A model generated the notes under the pieces. That model searched no databases. It was given only the letters and a program-made list of their open reading frames with translations, and was not told the DNA's origin. The translations under genes and the position numbers were made by a program. Positions 14,471-26,140 of a stretch of DNA of 64,000 nt are shown here, piece after piece. Within the stretch, counting starts at the first letter, position 1, and each line of letters starts with the position of its first letter. This DNA is from Vicugna pacos (Eukaryota; Chordata; Mammalia; Artiodactyla; Camelidae). The DNA is taken from positions 10,749,001 through 10,813,000 of the forward strand of contig NC_132993.1 in the NCBI RefSeq assembly GCF_048564905.1. Direction: 5' to 3'.

Positions 14471-15864
14471 TAGATTAAGCATCTTTCAATATGTTTTTTG
14501 ACCTTCTTCATTGCAAGTCTATCCTTCATCCTTAAAAAAAAAATTCTTTTTCTTCTGTTTCCAAGGAAGAAATCCCTCTCTCTCGATGGCCAAGAATTAA
14601 TTTCTTCAGGCTTCTCTTGTTTCTCAATTAACTTCTCTCTTTAGCATCTTTAATTTTCCTGTCTTCACAGGTTTATTCCTCTTGGCTTTCAAGCTTAATC
14701 AGATGCAATTATTCTGGGATAAGAGATTTTACTCAGCTGTACTGTTTCCTTTAACTCCAGCCTTATTCTCTCCATCCCTGGGCTTGACAGATGAATGCTC
14801 CACATCTGCTCCTCCAGTCAGTGATAGTAAGGGGTTCACTCCGTCCTAATTTGTTTGACCTTGTTATAGCCTTAAAAGGATTTAAAAAAATTTTAATCTC
14901 TTTGTCATCTCTTTTTAGTCAGTGTCTTCTCTTAATTCCCAAGTCCCCTTCCCATGTCTCTTCTCCCCTCTAGGATTACCTTCTTTCTTTCTCAAGCACT
15001 TTTTCCATTCCTAGCCAAAAGGCATGGATTTTTAGCAGTTCCTGATTTCGGACCTTTGTTCTTTTCCTTCACCTGTTACTTTGGAGATCTCGTCCGTTCG
15101 CGAAGGTTTATGTGTTATCTCCATGTAAACGACTCCCAGATCACTACCACCCGTCCCGATGTCTCATTAAAAATCCAGTCTTTCACTAGCGCCCTTCCCA
15201 TTGAAAGGGACCACTGTGACGGCAAGAGCAGAGCGCTAAATTCCACATCTTTCCCCTCTCCTAAACCAATCCTTGTGATCTTACGAATGTTTGTAGGTGA
15301 CAAGAGGAAGAAAATAGTTTTTAGGCAGCAGAATTCTCCCTAGATAGAGACTCTGTCTACCAAATACTTTGATGAGTCACCTCCTGTGGAGGGGGCTCGG
15401 TGAGAGGATAACATCAGAAGGGATCAAGCTTATATAACGTGTCTATTCTGGTTGGGCAGAGCTTAAACATCTCTCAGCCTTGTGCAATCGCTGCCAATTG
15501 TTCACCCTATATTTCACCAGTGGTGGTGAATTCCCCAGCAGTTTTTCCTTGCTTGGCTTTGTGGAGTTTCACCCTGTGCACACAGCTTAGTGTGCGACCA
15601 AAGACTCAAGGAGACCCCCCTGTGGATTTCTGTGGCTCTTCCCCGCTCTCTCTGAGCTGAGTAATACTGCAGTGCTCTGCCGGGGTTCCTTCTCCCTGAA
15701 AAGCAGCCCAGAAAATGCGAGGCAGGAAACTGGGACGATTGTGGGACTCACATCATTTGTTTCCCATCCTATGAATCACAGTCCTGAACTGTCGATTGTC
15801 CAATGTCAGAAGACACTTGTTTCATGTATATTATCCAGTTTTCTAGTTGTTTATGGCTGGAGGG

Positions 15865-16345
15865 TATAATGGGTTGAATTGCGTCCCCCTCAAAAAAGAC
15901 ATGTTAAAGTCCTAACCCCCAGTGCTTCAGAATGTGCCCTTATTTGGGGAATGGGTTCACCGCAGATGTGATTCGTTGAGTTAAGATGAGAACATGCTGG
16001 AGAACTGTGGGCTCGCACAGTACTAATAAGGACTGGTGTTCTTATAAGAAGACAGCCACGGGGACACAGACACATTCAGAGAGAACATCTTGTGATGATG
16101 AAGGCAGAGACTGGAATTAAGCAGTTACAAACCACGGAATGCCAAGGATCGCCAGAAAATCATCAGAAGCTAGGAACAAACAGGAAAGGATTTCCCCTTC
16201 ACGTTTCAGACGGCACATGGCTGTACTGTCCCTTTAATTTTGGACTTCTAGACTCCAGAAGTGTGAGACAATATATTTCTGTTCTTTTAAGCTACCAGTC
16301 TGTCGTACGCTCTTACAACAGCTCAAGGAAACCAGTACAGAGGTC
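15865..16345 (+). mobile_element. Solitary LTR, MaLR (MLT1-like)
   Basis: About 480 bases resembling the same MaLR LTR type as at 29.5-30.6 kb, plus orientation, degraded and without internal region. Family assignment from recalled consensus only. Confidence 0.5.
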
Positions 16346-17049
16346 TAGTTGGACACCAGTTTCTCCATCTAAGCTCGAAGCAGAAGTTCCAAACTCTTTG
16401 AGCATTTTAGCTATCTGGGTGGCTTTTCTACCCTTCCTTTCCTTCATAGATAATAGTTGGTGGAAGGCAAGTATAACGTCTTAATTATTTCTGTGTTTTC
16501 CAAAGCACCTATTTAACCTTGAATGTAATATGCACTGTAAGTTGGATATGAAGTTTATGGCTTCAAATATAGATGGATAAAATAATTTTGTTTCTGTAAT
16601 TAAAATCATTTTATACCTAAGTCCTCATTCCTCTGGGGCACACACGGTGAACTCAGGAGTTTCTTGGACAGTTCGCGCTTTTCCTCGTGTCCCTTTCCTC
16701 CTGGTGGTATCTAAGCTCTGGGGCGCTCACCAAGGGTCAAGGCCGTGTTGGGGAGGGTACTCAGTCTGTGGTCATTGTTTTTCTTTCCTTCAGAATCTTC
16801 ATTGGTACTGGTTTTCAGTATCTGTCCCCACTAGTCCCTACTGCCTCCTTGGTGTGTGTCTGTCCTTCAGTCCCTGTTGGTCCACTCAGGATGCTCTGCA
16901 TCTTCCGTGTCTCACCCAGGAGGCTTGGTTGCTTCACTTAGCTCATTTGTTTTCAGATGAATGAGAAAGTGGCTACTCCCGATTATCCAGAGTTCCCCGG
17001 GGATTTCTGCAGACTACCTTGGGTCCCTCTGTCAAGAAACTTTCTAGAG

Positions 17050-17600
17050 CCATGTATTGGTTTTCCATTGCTGCTGTAGTGGATTACTACAAAAGTAGTG
17101 GCTTAGAACAACACACATTTAGTACCTTACATTTCTAAAATTCAGAAGTTTGACACAGGTTTCATTGAGCTAAAGCCAAGGTGTCAGCTGGGCTGTATTC
17201 CTTTCTGGAGGTTCTTGGAGAGAATCCCTTTGCAGCTTCTAGAGGTCGTCTGCATCCCTTGGCTCGTGACTCCTTTATCTTCAAAACCAGAAACGCAGCA
17301 TCTCTCTGGGTCTGCTTCCATTGCTACATCTCTTCCTCACTCTCATTTCCTTTCCCCTTCCATGTGTGAGGACGTCTGTGATTACACTGGGCATACCTGG
17401 ATAATCCAAGCTAATTTCCCTATTTTGTAAAGAAATGCAACTGATTTCTGTATGTTAATCAGTTTTGTGTTTTAAACCCAGTTGATTAAAAACCTTAATT
17501 TCACCTTCAACCTTAATTCTGCCTTGCTGTGTAACCCAGCATACTGACAGGTTCTGGGGAGCAGGATGTCAACATCTTTGGCAGACATTATTCTGCTTAA
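17050..17600 (-). mobile_element. Old interspersed repeat, probably LTR-type, reverse orientation
   Basis: Starts with a phrase typical of reversed mammalian LTR repeats (GGTTTTCCATTGCTGCTGTA) and ends near an ATTATTCTGC phrase. I recognise the pattern as a common mammalian repeat but not its exact family. Degraded fossil. Confidence 0.4.
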
Positions 17601-19644
17601 AACAAGCCATTGCTATTTAGTGGTCTCTGGGGTGGCACATAGGGACCCAGAATTTTGTTCTTACCAGCTTGGAAGTTAGCATAATTCTCTACCCTCCAAA
17701 CATCTGAGCTTTTGATTCTGCCCTCTCTACCTGTCTCTCATCTCTTCCCCTGATCAATATGTACCCAGGCTGGGGCAGGACACAGAGAGGGCAGAGACTG
17801 GGGAAATTCAGAAACATCTCCTTGATGGACTCACCTCTCTTCCTATCAGCCCAGGTAATTTTTAACTCTTCTGCAGAGGAACAAATAGACCCTGAAATTA
17901 TCTTCCGAATCTATTGTTAAGGGACAGATTTCAGTTTTTAAATTAATAAGAGAAGAGTTAAATTTATCACCACTCCCTTCATGTATAAAGCTTTCTCTTG
18001 TCAGTAGTGAATCATTAAGAATTCAGTGTGGAGAGAGAAACTCAGCATGGTAACCAAAGGATCTGAGGGAGGCTTGCCAGAGAGGGGAGCACCCACCTCA
18101 GAGGGTGCCCAGGAGAAGGGCAAGGAGAGAGCTGACATGGCTCATCCTGGCCTGCCGCCCATCCTGTCTCATTGACACCTCCTCATCCGGGCCAGAGATA
18201 CAGCTCCCCCCTCTTGGAGATCGGCTGTCACAGACTAGAGGGATGTATCCTCATCCACATCCCAGTATATGAATGACTTGAATGAACTGAATGAATAAGC
18301 GATGTTGCAGATGGGAGTGGAGAGTGAGGAGGGAGATACTTTTCTGTGGCATCAGCCATATGGAAGGAGCTCCAAGCTACTGAGTTGTGACAATGATTAG
18401 AGAGTCAGAAGCCAGCTGGCTACTCTGATCCGACTGATAAGTCTCTTCACTCTCCAATCTGCTGTGCCATCACCAGGGAGGAAGACCACATCACTTTCTA
18501 AGCTTGGTGGTGGCGCTGGGCCAACGCAGCCATGAGTTACATCCGCTCTCATGGATCCTGCAGGACCCAGACGGCTGTTGGCCGGTGTGAGAGCCTGCCA
18601 GTCGGATGAGAGTGTGACGTGTCCCCATCAAAAGCAAGAGCAATTCCCTCCTCCCTCTGTCTGCTGCCACCGTCCGTCTACCCTCCCTCCGCCCGCATCC
18701 CCACTCAGGACTAACTTGCTAAAAATTCTAAGAGCAAAGATGGAGGACAGAAAGGAAAAGAAAAGGAGAAAAGAGGTGGTGTGTGTGCGGGTGGGCACGT
18801 ATCCATCTTGGGTTCAATCCCTCCAATCTGACGAGACAGAGGCATATTGAGTCCTATTAACAGGTTCATAAAAACAGATTGAACAGCAGTAGTTGGCTAT
18901 AGCTATTTTTCATCATATGTTCGAAATGTTCATGGAATGCACACTATGCTTACCACTTGATTCATCATTTAAGTCAATAGTATAAAAGGAATTCATTAAA
19001 TTTGGAAAGGATCAAAAATCACAGCACTCTCCCCCAGACACAGTGCGTTCACATGCAAACAAAAAACTCGTGCTGCTGCCAACCCTCTCTTAGGAGCAAG
19101 AACCCCAGCCTTAACTTTGAATTGTGTTCCTGCAGCATCAGCAACAATGACAAATATCTTACATCACCAGACCTTGATGAAATGGGAAAGCATCGCAAAT
19201 GCCGCATTTGCTTCAGGCTCATTCTCCCTGTTAGGCCACTCCTGCTTCCTTTCCCAAGCACTCACCACATCCAACCCCAACCGAATAATCGTCTTGAAAA
19301 TGAATCCTTCAGAGGACAGGGCTCGACAAAGGCAGAGAGAACGAAAGGTTCCCAGGAACCCATTGGCTGTCCTCCAGACATCTTGGGGTCTTCTGTCACA
19401 TTTCAACAAAATGAGGTTATACCAGCTGCCTAGCAGATTCTTATCCTTAGCGATTACGAATTGATGGCTTGGCAATGCTTCCTGTGCCTCTGTCATCCCC
19501 CAGCTCCACCCTCCTTCCCATCCCATGGTATATCTTCCACTCTTTACTCCAGGTACAGGCTTTCCCTAGGGCCCCCCAAACAGTCAACACTTAACAAGTG
19601 TAATGCAGAAGGCAAAATGCACCTTCAACCATCTGTAGGTATTT

Positions 19645-19750
19645 CAATCCTTCTTTTCATTTTACAGGTGAAAAAGTTGAGGATGAGAGTTTGCTAAGGG
19701 TTCCTAAGAAGCAGAGCTGTGTTAAGAACCCAGATCTGTTTGATTCCAAG
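19645..19750 (-). mobile_element. MIR SINE fragment
   Basis: CATTTTACAGGTGAAAAAGTTGAGG is the reversed MIR core. Confidence 0.6.
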
Positions 19751-20438
19751 GATCCAAATTTCCTTTACCCTAGGTTGCATTTAGAGAATAAATTAGATCT
19801 AGTTAGAGGCACATGGACACAGAGGGCAACTTTGATCAGTTCAGTGGTTGGTTCTGCCTGTCCAGGTCTCAGATCCTGTCTGCCAGGGATGAAGAGGGTG
19901 CAGGTCCCTTGATTGGCTGTCGGGACAGCTACGTTGTCTGAGAGCTGAGATTTTTTGCTTTGAATCCCCAGAAGACCTAAATCGCTTGAGCCTTGATGGG
20001 CTCTGATCTCCTTTTCAGCTACCCAGGTGACAGATCCTATAGCTGGTTTCCAGCTTCAGACAGACTAAAATCCCTTTTCATCATCCTGCCAGTATCAGTT
20101 TCTCTGACGGTTACAGAGATGGTCTCCTGGGGGAGCCAGAGCTCCCTCTCTTGTTTACAGGTGAATAATGAATCATTAAATAGATTTACATACCAGGACT
20201 TCAGCAGGATTTCAATAAAGATAACTAGTGCCGGTAAAGCTGGTTCCCAGGGAGGACGGGCATGATTCATCACACACTTAAGAAAAGACAAGCCTCATTT
20301 CCTCCCCAGCTTGGGGGGATAGATACATGGCTTTACTCTGACGGCGGCAGATCTCCAAGAGGGCGGAGCCTGGCCACCTCTCCGGCCCAGATGAGGCGGT
20401 GTCACCCACACTAGCTGAACTGAAGCCTGGCTGGAACC

Positions 20439-21119
20439 ATGCCCTGCTGTCTCCTTGCTCTTCTCCTGGGCACTTTCTTAGGTGGGTCCTCCCCTTAAGT
20501 CCTCACTCTCACCACCACCCTCTGAATCTAGAGCCTCAGCCGTCAGTTCGACTCTCTGGTACACTTCCTCAGTTGTCAGGAATGAACATGGGAGTTTAAT
20601 CTTAGTGGCCGATGAGCTGGTTTTCTCCATCCCCAGGAAGGAGTCTGCTCTCTTGGTCTCCCCTTGCCCATTGACCCTCTGTGCCCTTGGCTGTCCCCAG
20701 GCTACCTGCCATGAGTTGGTTCTCACATGCCTGAGCCATGGGCGGGCTTGAGCCATCCCTCTCTCAGGATGGAAGATGGGCTGGGCTGGGGTTCTTCCCT
20801 CTAAATGGCCTTTTACACTCCCTGCAGGTGTCAGAGCTCAGACCATCCATCAAAGTCCACCTACCGTGGTGCAGCCTATGGGCAGCTCACTCTCCCTGGA
20901 GTGCACCGTGAAGGGGACATCAAACCCCAGACTGTACTGGTACCGGCAGGCGGCAGGAGGGGCTCTCCAGCTGCTCTTCTACTCCTTTAGTGCTGACCGG
21001 GTAGAATCTGAGGAGCCCCAGAACTTCGAAGCCTCCATATCCCAGGATGGCCCGTTCATCCTGAGTTCTAAGAAGCTCCTGCTCAATAACTCTGGCTTCT
21101 ACCTCTGCGCTTGGAGCCT
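20439..21119 (+). CDS. TRBV30: TRBV30, T-cell receptor beta variable gene, inverted
   Basis: Variable gene encoding the V domain of a TCR beta chain. The leader exon is 20439-20481 (MPCCLLALLLGTFL plus one base) and ends at a GT donor. The V exon is 20828-21119, after a CTGCAG acceptor. The mature protein starts VRAQTIHQSP and shows the V-domain hallmarks: first cysteine in SLSLECTV, tryptophan in LYWYRQAA, second cysteine in GFYLCAWS. It closely resembles human TRBV30 in sequence and in its short CAWS end. A 23-RSS follows directly. The frame and splice sites look intact, so I infer a functional gene. It lies on the strand opposite to all D, J and C genes and downstream of the last C gene, the conserved place for TRBV30 in mammals, so joining must be by inversion. 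An unusual N-N-S sequon sits just before the second cysteine, where the human gene has an aspartate. Confidence 0.96.
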
Positions 21120-21158
21120 CACACTGAGCCGGCTGGGGCAGACATCTGTGCAAAAACC
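21120..21158 (+). promoter_or_regulatory. 23-bp-spacer recombination signal of TRBV30
   Basis: Heptamer CACACTG at 21120-21126, a 23-base spacer, and nonamer GCAAAAACC at 21150-21158. The nonamer is one base off the ACAAAAACC consensus and the heptamer starts with the required CAC. It abuts the V exon, as expected for a RAG target that pairs with the 12-RSS 5' of a D gene. Confidence 0.93.
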
Positions 21159-22087
21159 CCACCCTCTCCGGAGTCCTCGCTGCCCTCTCCAGGAGCCCTG
21201 GCTCAGGGGCTGGGTGAGGGATGACTGTCATCGGGTTTCTGACTGTCAGCCAATGTGAGGGCAACTGAATCAAGCCAGGGTCTCCAAAAGAACTTTACTA
21301 AGCTCTCAGGAAGAACAAAAAAGATGTATGCGTAGAATCTGTATTGCATACACACAGTCAGGCTCCCAACGCGTGGATGTCTAGTCCTAGGCTGTTGTAC
21401 TTCAGCCCCCCAAGTGTGCTATACCTGGTCTAACCCTTTCTCCCGCATTCCTGTGGGTCTACACTGGGGAGTGAGGTTATGCACATGCTGGCGAGAAGGG
21501 CAGGGTGCCCCTGCAGGGGGATGCGGTGGGGTGGTGGACTGGTGAGCAAATATGAGGACGCCAACCCGGGTTACTACATTAGTTAATATTGATCACCTGG
21601 AAAGTCTCCTGTCATTGATCTTTCTGCAGAAACTAGACATCTCGTGGAGGTTTGGATGAGGCTTTGAGCTAGGGAAGGGGCAAAGTGGGCTGTTCTCGTA
21701 GGGGCTACAAATATGGCTTTGTTAGTATCAGAAACATGCACTTAGGAAAGCTGATTATTGTTTTGGGTTTTAGAATTTTTTTTATTCCTCTTCTACTGTG
21801 TACCTCTCTTTCTTTGTAGCAACAGAGGGAGCAGAAAAGCAGATGGTGATCAAAGAGATAAAAGAGACAGGATAAAGAGGGCATGCATACGTAATGGGAA
21901 AACCCTAAAAAAGAGAAAGTACTTGGATGGGAATGAAGGGGAGAAAGAGACTTATGGGGATGGCTGGGAAGGGATGCCTCTGTTACCTTGGCAACCAAGC
22001 TTCCTTCTTCATCCCTCAGGCCCTCATCCCTCCCTCCTCCTCCTCCTTATTCCTAAAAAGATTTTCTTTTCTAATGTCCCTTCTGTT

Positions 22088-22101
22088 CCACGAGGGGGCA
22101 C
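22088..22101 (+). promoter_or_regulatory. CTCF-like motif 3' of TRBV30
   Basis: CCACGAGGGGGCAC matches the CTCF core well. It is 0.9 kb beyond the TRBV30 RSS, between TRBV30 and the C genes. Inferred from sequence only. Confidence 0.4.
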
Positions 22102-22629
22102 AAGAAGTCTTAAAATACTCTGTTCCTGGCATCATTTCATTTAGGACAATTCAGGCATTTGTTTATTTTCAGAATCATTTAATCTGCAGAGGAAAATCTG
22201 AGATGGAGACACAAAGCAATCAAGACAGTACTGAATAAAGCCGCAGGGTCCCTGTTGCACCTTAAGGTTGACTGTTTATTAAGCAGCTATTACGTGCTGG
22301 GCACTCTGGGCCATCACAGGGCTAAAAAGAAAAATGAAGTATATGCAAGACATTTCTGGGCACAGTCCCAACATGGTTTAATCAAGGTACTTGGTTTTGT
22401 TCCAGGTGTGAAAGTTTAGATTTACTAAGACAATCAGCAGTGCTACAACCATTGAAGTAAAGATGGCTTTACAACTCAAGTTTGGTTCACATTTAACAGT
22501 AAGCAACGTCTCAAGCTAATGTTTAGATGTTAGCTGGTTATTGAACATAAGCAGAAATAGATTTCTCCCTGACGCAGTACTGTCAGGCTATTTTTAGTCA
22601 ATAGACTTCAGTATTTAGAACAGTTTCAG

Positions 22630-22960
22630 ATTAATATAAAAAGTGAGCAGATAATAATGCTCTCATGCATGTCTCCTCCCCAGCCTTCCCTATTATTAAC
22701 ATCTTACTTGGGTGTGGTATGTTTATTTTTGAACTATTATTGATATATTATTATTAACTAAAGTCCATGAGTCACATTAAAATTTACTCTTTGTGTTGTA
22801 CATTTCTCTGGTTTCTGACAAATGTACCATGTCTTATATTAACTATTACAATGTCAGGCAGAATTTCACTGCCCTACAGATGCCCAGTTCTTTACCTGTG
22901 AATTTCTCTCCTCTTTCCCTGCAAACCTGGCCAACAACTGATATCTTACTGCCTCTGTAT
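22630..22960 (-). mobile_element. Old L1 (L1M-type) fragment
   Basis: Reverse-oriented phrases typical of old L1 3' ends: TATTGATATATTATTATTAA and CAGAATTTCACTGCCCTA. Confidence 0.55.
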
Positions 22961-22984
22961 ATCTAAGGCATTTGCTTTTTTGAG

Positions 22985-23110
22985 CCCAAACTTACTAGCT
23001 GTTGCGACCTCGGGTTAATTACCTAATCTCTCTAGAACTCATTTTCCTCACCTGTGGAACTTCCCTTACTGGATCGTTAAATGTATTCAATTAGATGGTG
23101 TTTATGTTAT
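22985..23110 (+). mobile_element. MIR SINE fragment
   Basis: TTAATTACCTAATCTCTCTAG and CATTTTCCTCACCTGTGG match the MIR core. Confidence 0.6.
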
Positions 23111-25839
23111 AAAGCCCTATTACGGGGTCTAATTTTCAACAGATATTATTTTCCTAAGTTTCCAAGGTATTTTGATTACAACTTTCCCAAAAGAAAGACT
23201 TATTTTTTTTAAAAAATATTAAAATTTAAACTATGTAGTCAATATTTTAAAAAGCTAAATATACTTGGATGACAAACCCATGAATCTTGTCCCCTATGTT
23301 GTGTTTGTTCAGATACTAATCTTTTCTGTTGGGAGTTCCAGAAAAGCAGTGAGGAAACAGTTCTTGATCATTGCACAGGGCAGTAGAGAGCCGGGGGCCA
23401 TTACTAGGTGAGGAGAGGATAGTTAAGGAAAGGCTTGAAAGCCGTCTAAATTCATCAGAACAAATTAATACCCTCCATGATATCTGCCTATTTATAAATA
23501 AGGGTCCTATTCTCATGACTGCTTCCACAGTGTCTAGGAATCGAAAATCCACAATCATCGTAATCAGGATGGCAGATACTGCTCAGATGGGCTGTCTCTT
23601 GCCAGGAATTCATCAATCTCACTCACCTCTTTGGAGAGATGTGGCCGTCTCTTCTCTAGGAGACCTTCCAGGACCCGATGCCTGGCTCTGGCTTTGTAGG
23701 TGTGCTCGGACAACTCTTCCCTACCATACCTGTCATTCCCCGGCCACTGGCACGTGGTAGATCCAGGGCCACATGCTGGTGGCCAGAACTCCCTTCAAGC
23801 CTGGATCTTAGCCACTCAAGGGATTTATAGGGAGAGAAGCTGGGGCCTCTAGGTGGCTTGAGAAAGCTGGGAACACTGAATTTGCACGACCTCATAGTTG
23901 TGCCCAGGCTTATGTGCTTTGGGTTGAGGATGCTACAGCCCTTTGAGTGGCTGCAAAGCAGACTTGTCCTGTTATCTGTCCTGTTATTTTCCTCTCCCTC
24001 CTTGGAGTTGTTTATCCTGGCTCTCTGCTTTTCTATTCTCTTTGCATTGTGTTCTCCCTCCTCCTCTTGCCCAGGTGGGATAGAAGATACCCAGCACATG
24101 GACCTCACAGGCCTCAGCGGCAGGGACGACGCTTACAGAACCCCAGTCAGTGCAGCACACAGACACCAGCTCCGACATCTGGGGACTGTCCGTTTCTCAG
24201 CCTGTTGATTATCTAGGGCTCCCTTTACTGTGACTCATTCACGCCCACTCATTAGATGAGTGGAAGGAAGTGGGAGATGGTGGAAGGTGGGGGGGAGGGC
24301 TTTTAGGAGCAGGTTGGGGGAGGGAGTTGCCTGAGTGATGTGGGGTGAGAAGGGACCCTAATGGGGTCATAGCAGTTAGAGCAGATGTTTTGCATTCTTC
24401 TCTATCTCCAAGGTGCTCCCTGCAGCCTCTGATCTTGGGTGTAACCTCCAGCAGGTGTAGGAGTTATGTTGGGGGTGGGGAGATCTGCACCTGCAGCTAG
24501 GGTGCCCGGATCCCCCTCCAGAGACCCTCTCCTCTCCCGCTGCAGTTCTATTTCCACTGCCAGGGTGCTCACCAGAGGCCCAGGTAGAAAGAACAGCATG
24601 GGAAGAGGATGGGCAGGATGTGGTGAACGTGGTGTCCGCGGAGCTCAGAAGATGGGCGGGGGGAGGGACTTTCACAGGCGCCCCAGATGCAAGACCTAGT
24701 AAATGTCAAACCGCATCCTGTTGTGAGGCTCCGAGGTGGTGCAGGGGCAGGTGCGTGGCTGTTGCTACTTGTGCTGATGTTACTCAGAGATAAACAGCTG
24801 ACAGCCAGCACGGGGCTCAGACACCCCCATCTCTTTCCTAATTGTCTTCTGAAAGACCGCAACCTGCTTCTCTTTACTTCTTGGCCTTTGAGTCAAGGCC
24901 ACTCTCCTTTAAACACTATTTTCTTCTCCTCATTCAAGGCCCTGGACCTCTTCCCAGGTGCCAGGGCTCCAGATGCCTCTTGTTAACTGTAGGATTTGGG
25001 CTCAGCACCATCCCCCTTACACCACAGACAGCCTTTGTGGCTGCATCACAGGGGTGAATCGTTTGCATCTGAAAAGAGTTTAGATTCCCTGAGTTACCTT
25101 CCTCATGGTGATTTGGGGCCTGCAGGATTTGAATTACTGAATCAGAAGAGCAGAGACTGACCATTCCTTAGACATCACTTTACCCAATCCCTTCACTTCA
25201 CAGAAGAGGATATAGCACCAGAGAAGAAACGTGAGTTGCCCAGGCCTATGCAGCTGTGGACAGAGGAGGACCAGAAGCCAATTCTCTGTGTTTTAGCAGC
25301 TCCTGGAATCTCAGGCAAAGCTGAGGGCAACGTGGGCTGTAGGTTGAGTTGCGATTTTGCTATGAATTGTATGAACCACTTGTATAAGAATAAACAAGTC
25401 ACAAGGATCAGATCTGAGGTGGCAGAGGATGGAGGGGTAACTAGGAGGAATCCCAGAATTAGAATTCTGCAGAATCTAGAGAGTTGGAGAGACGAGCTGA
25501 AGAGCCATGATCAAATTAAACAAGTACTCCCCAAAACCTACCCTACGCCCCAGAAAAGAGAGAAAACCAACTGTGTGAACACAGGAAGGGGACTTCTTGG
25601 CTCCCAAGCGATGCATATGAAAAAGACCCAGGGTTTGAGTCAAAAGTGACCTCAGTGAGTCAATGGGGTGATGTGGGTGCAGACACTGGAAAGTTGTCCT
25701 CATGAGACCAGTGTAGAAGGTGCTGAGAACAGGGGCCAAAGCTCCCTCTTCTAGGTCAGAACCCACCCGGTGCCCTGTCCTGTTCTGAACAGCACACTTT
25801 TAGAAAAGTAGCAGGGTAAAAACCGACACAAATGTTTCA

Positions 25840-26050
25840 GAAGAGAGTGGCTGGGCTGTGGAGAGCAGGAAGTGCTCAGAACAGTGCTACGTGAGACAGC
25901 AGTTGAGAGAACCGGAAATGTTTAGCCTGAAAAGAAATCTGTAGGTGAATAATAATAATTATTAGAGCAGCTGATATCTCCTGAGTCTATGAGAACAGCT
26001 TTATATGTTGTGTGGATTAAATAAGATGAAACCACTGAGAAGTCGAGGTT
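25840..26050. promoter_or_regulatory. Candidate TRB enhancer region
   Basis: The human TRB enhancer lies about 5.5 kb downstream of the last C gene; the same distance from the TRBC3 poly(A) signal falls near 26 kb. This stretch has two ETS-type motifs (CAGGAAGTG at about 25869 and CCGGAAATG at about 25911), an E-box CAGCTG at about 25970 and RUNX-type TGTGGATT and AACCAC near 26010-26030. Motif clustering and distance are the only support; I could not align it to a known enhancer. Confidence 0.25.
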
Positions 26051-26140
26051 GTGACTGAGGCTGTTTTTCAGCAAGGAAAGCGGGGTGTCAGAGGCGGTCA
26101 CTTGCCCAAGGTCCCTTAGGTGAGAAGGGCAGATCGAAGG
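26040..26140 (-). mobile_element. MIR SINE fragment
   Basis: TCACTTGCCCAAGGTCCC is the reversed MIR core. It borders the candidate enhancer region. Confidence 0.55.

Larger units (their letters stand above)
14471..20438. other. Non-coding flank of TRBV30 with old repeats
   Basis: Holds the LTR-like elements at 15.9-16.3 and 17.05-17.6 kb and a MIR piece. No exon or gene recognised. The TRBV30 promoter should lie just before 20439, but I see no certain decamer motif. Confidence 0.55.

Noticed and set aside
1-20400. EPHB6 or other genes beyond TRBV30
   Set aside because: No kinase, ephrin-receptor or other exon recognised. EPHB6 lies tens of kb from TRBV30 in human.
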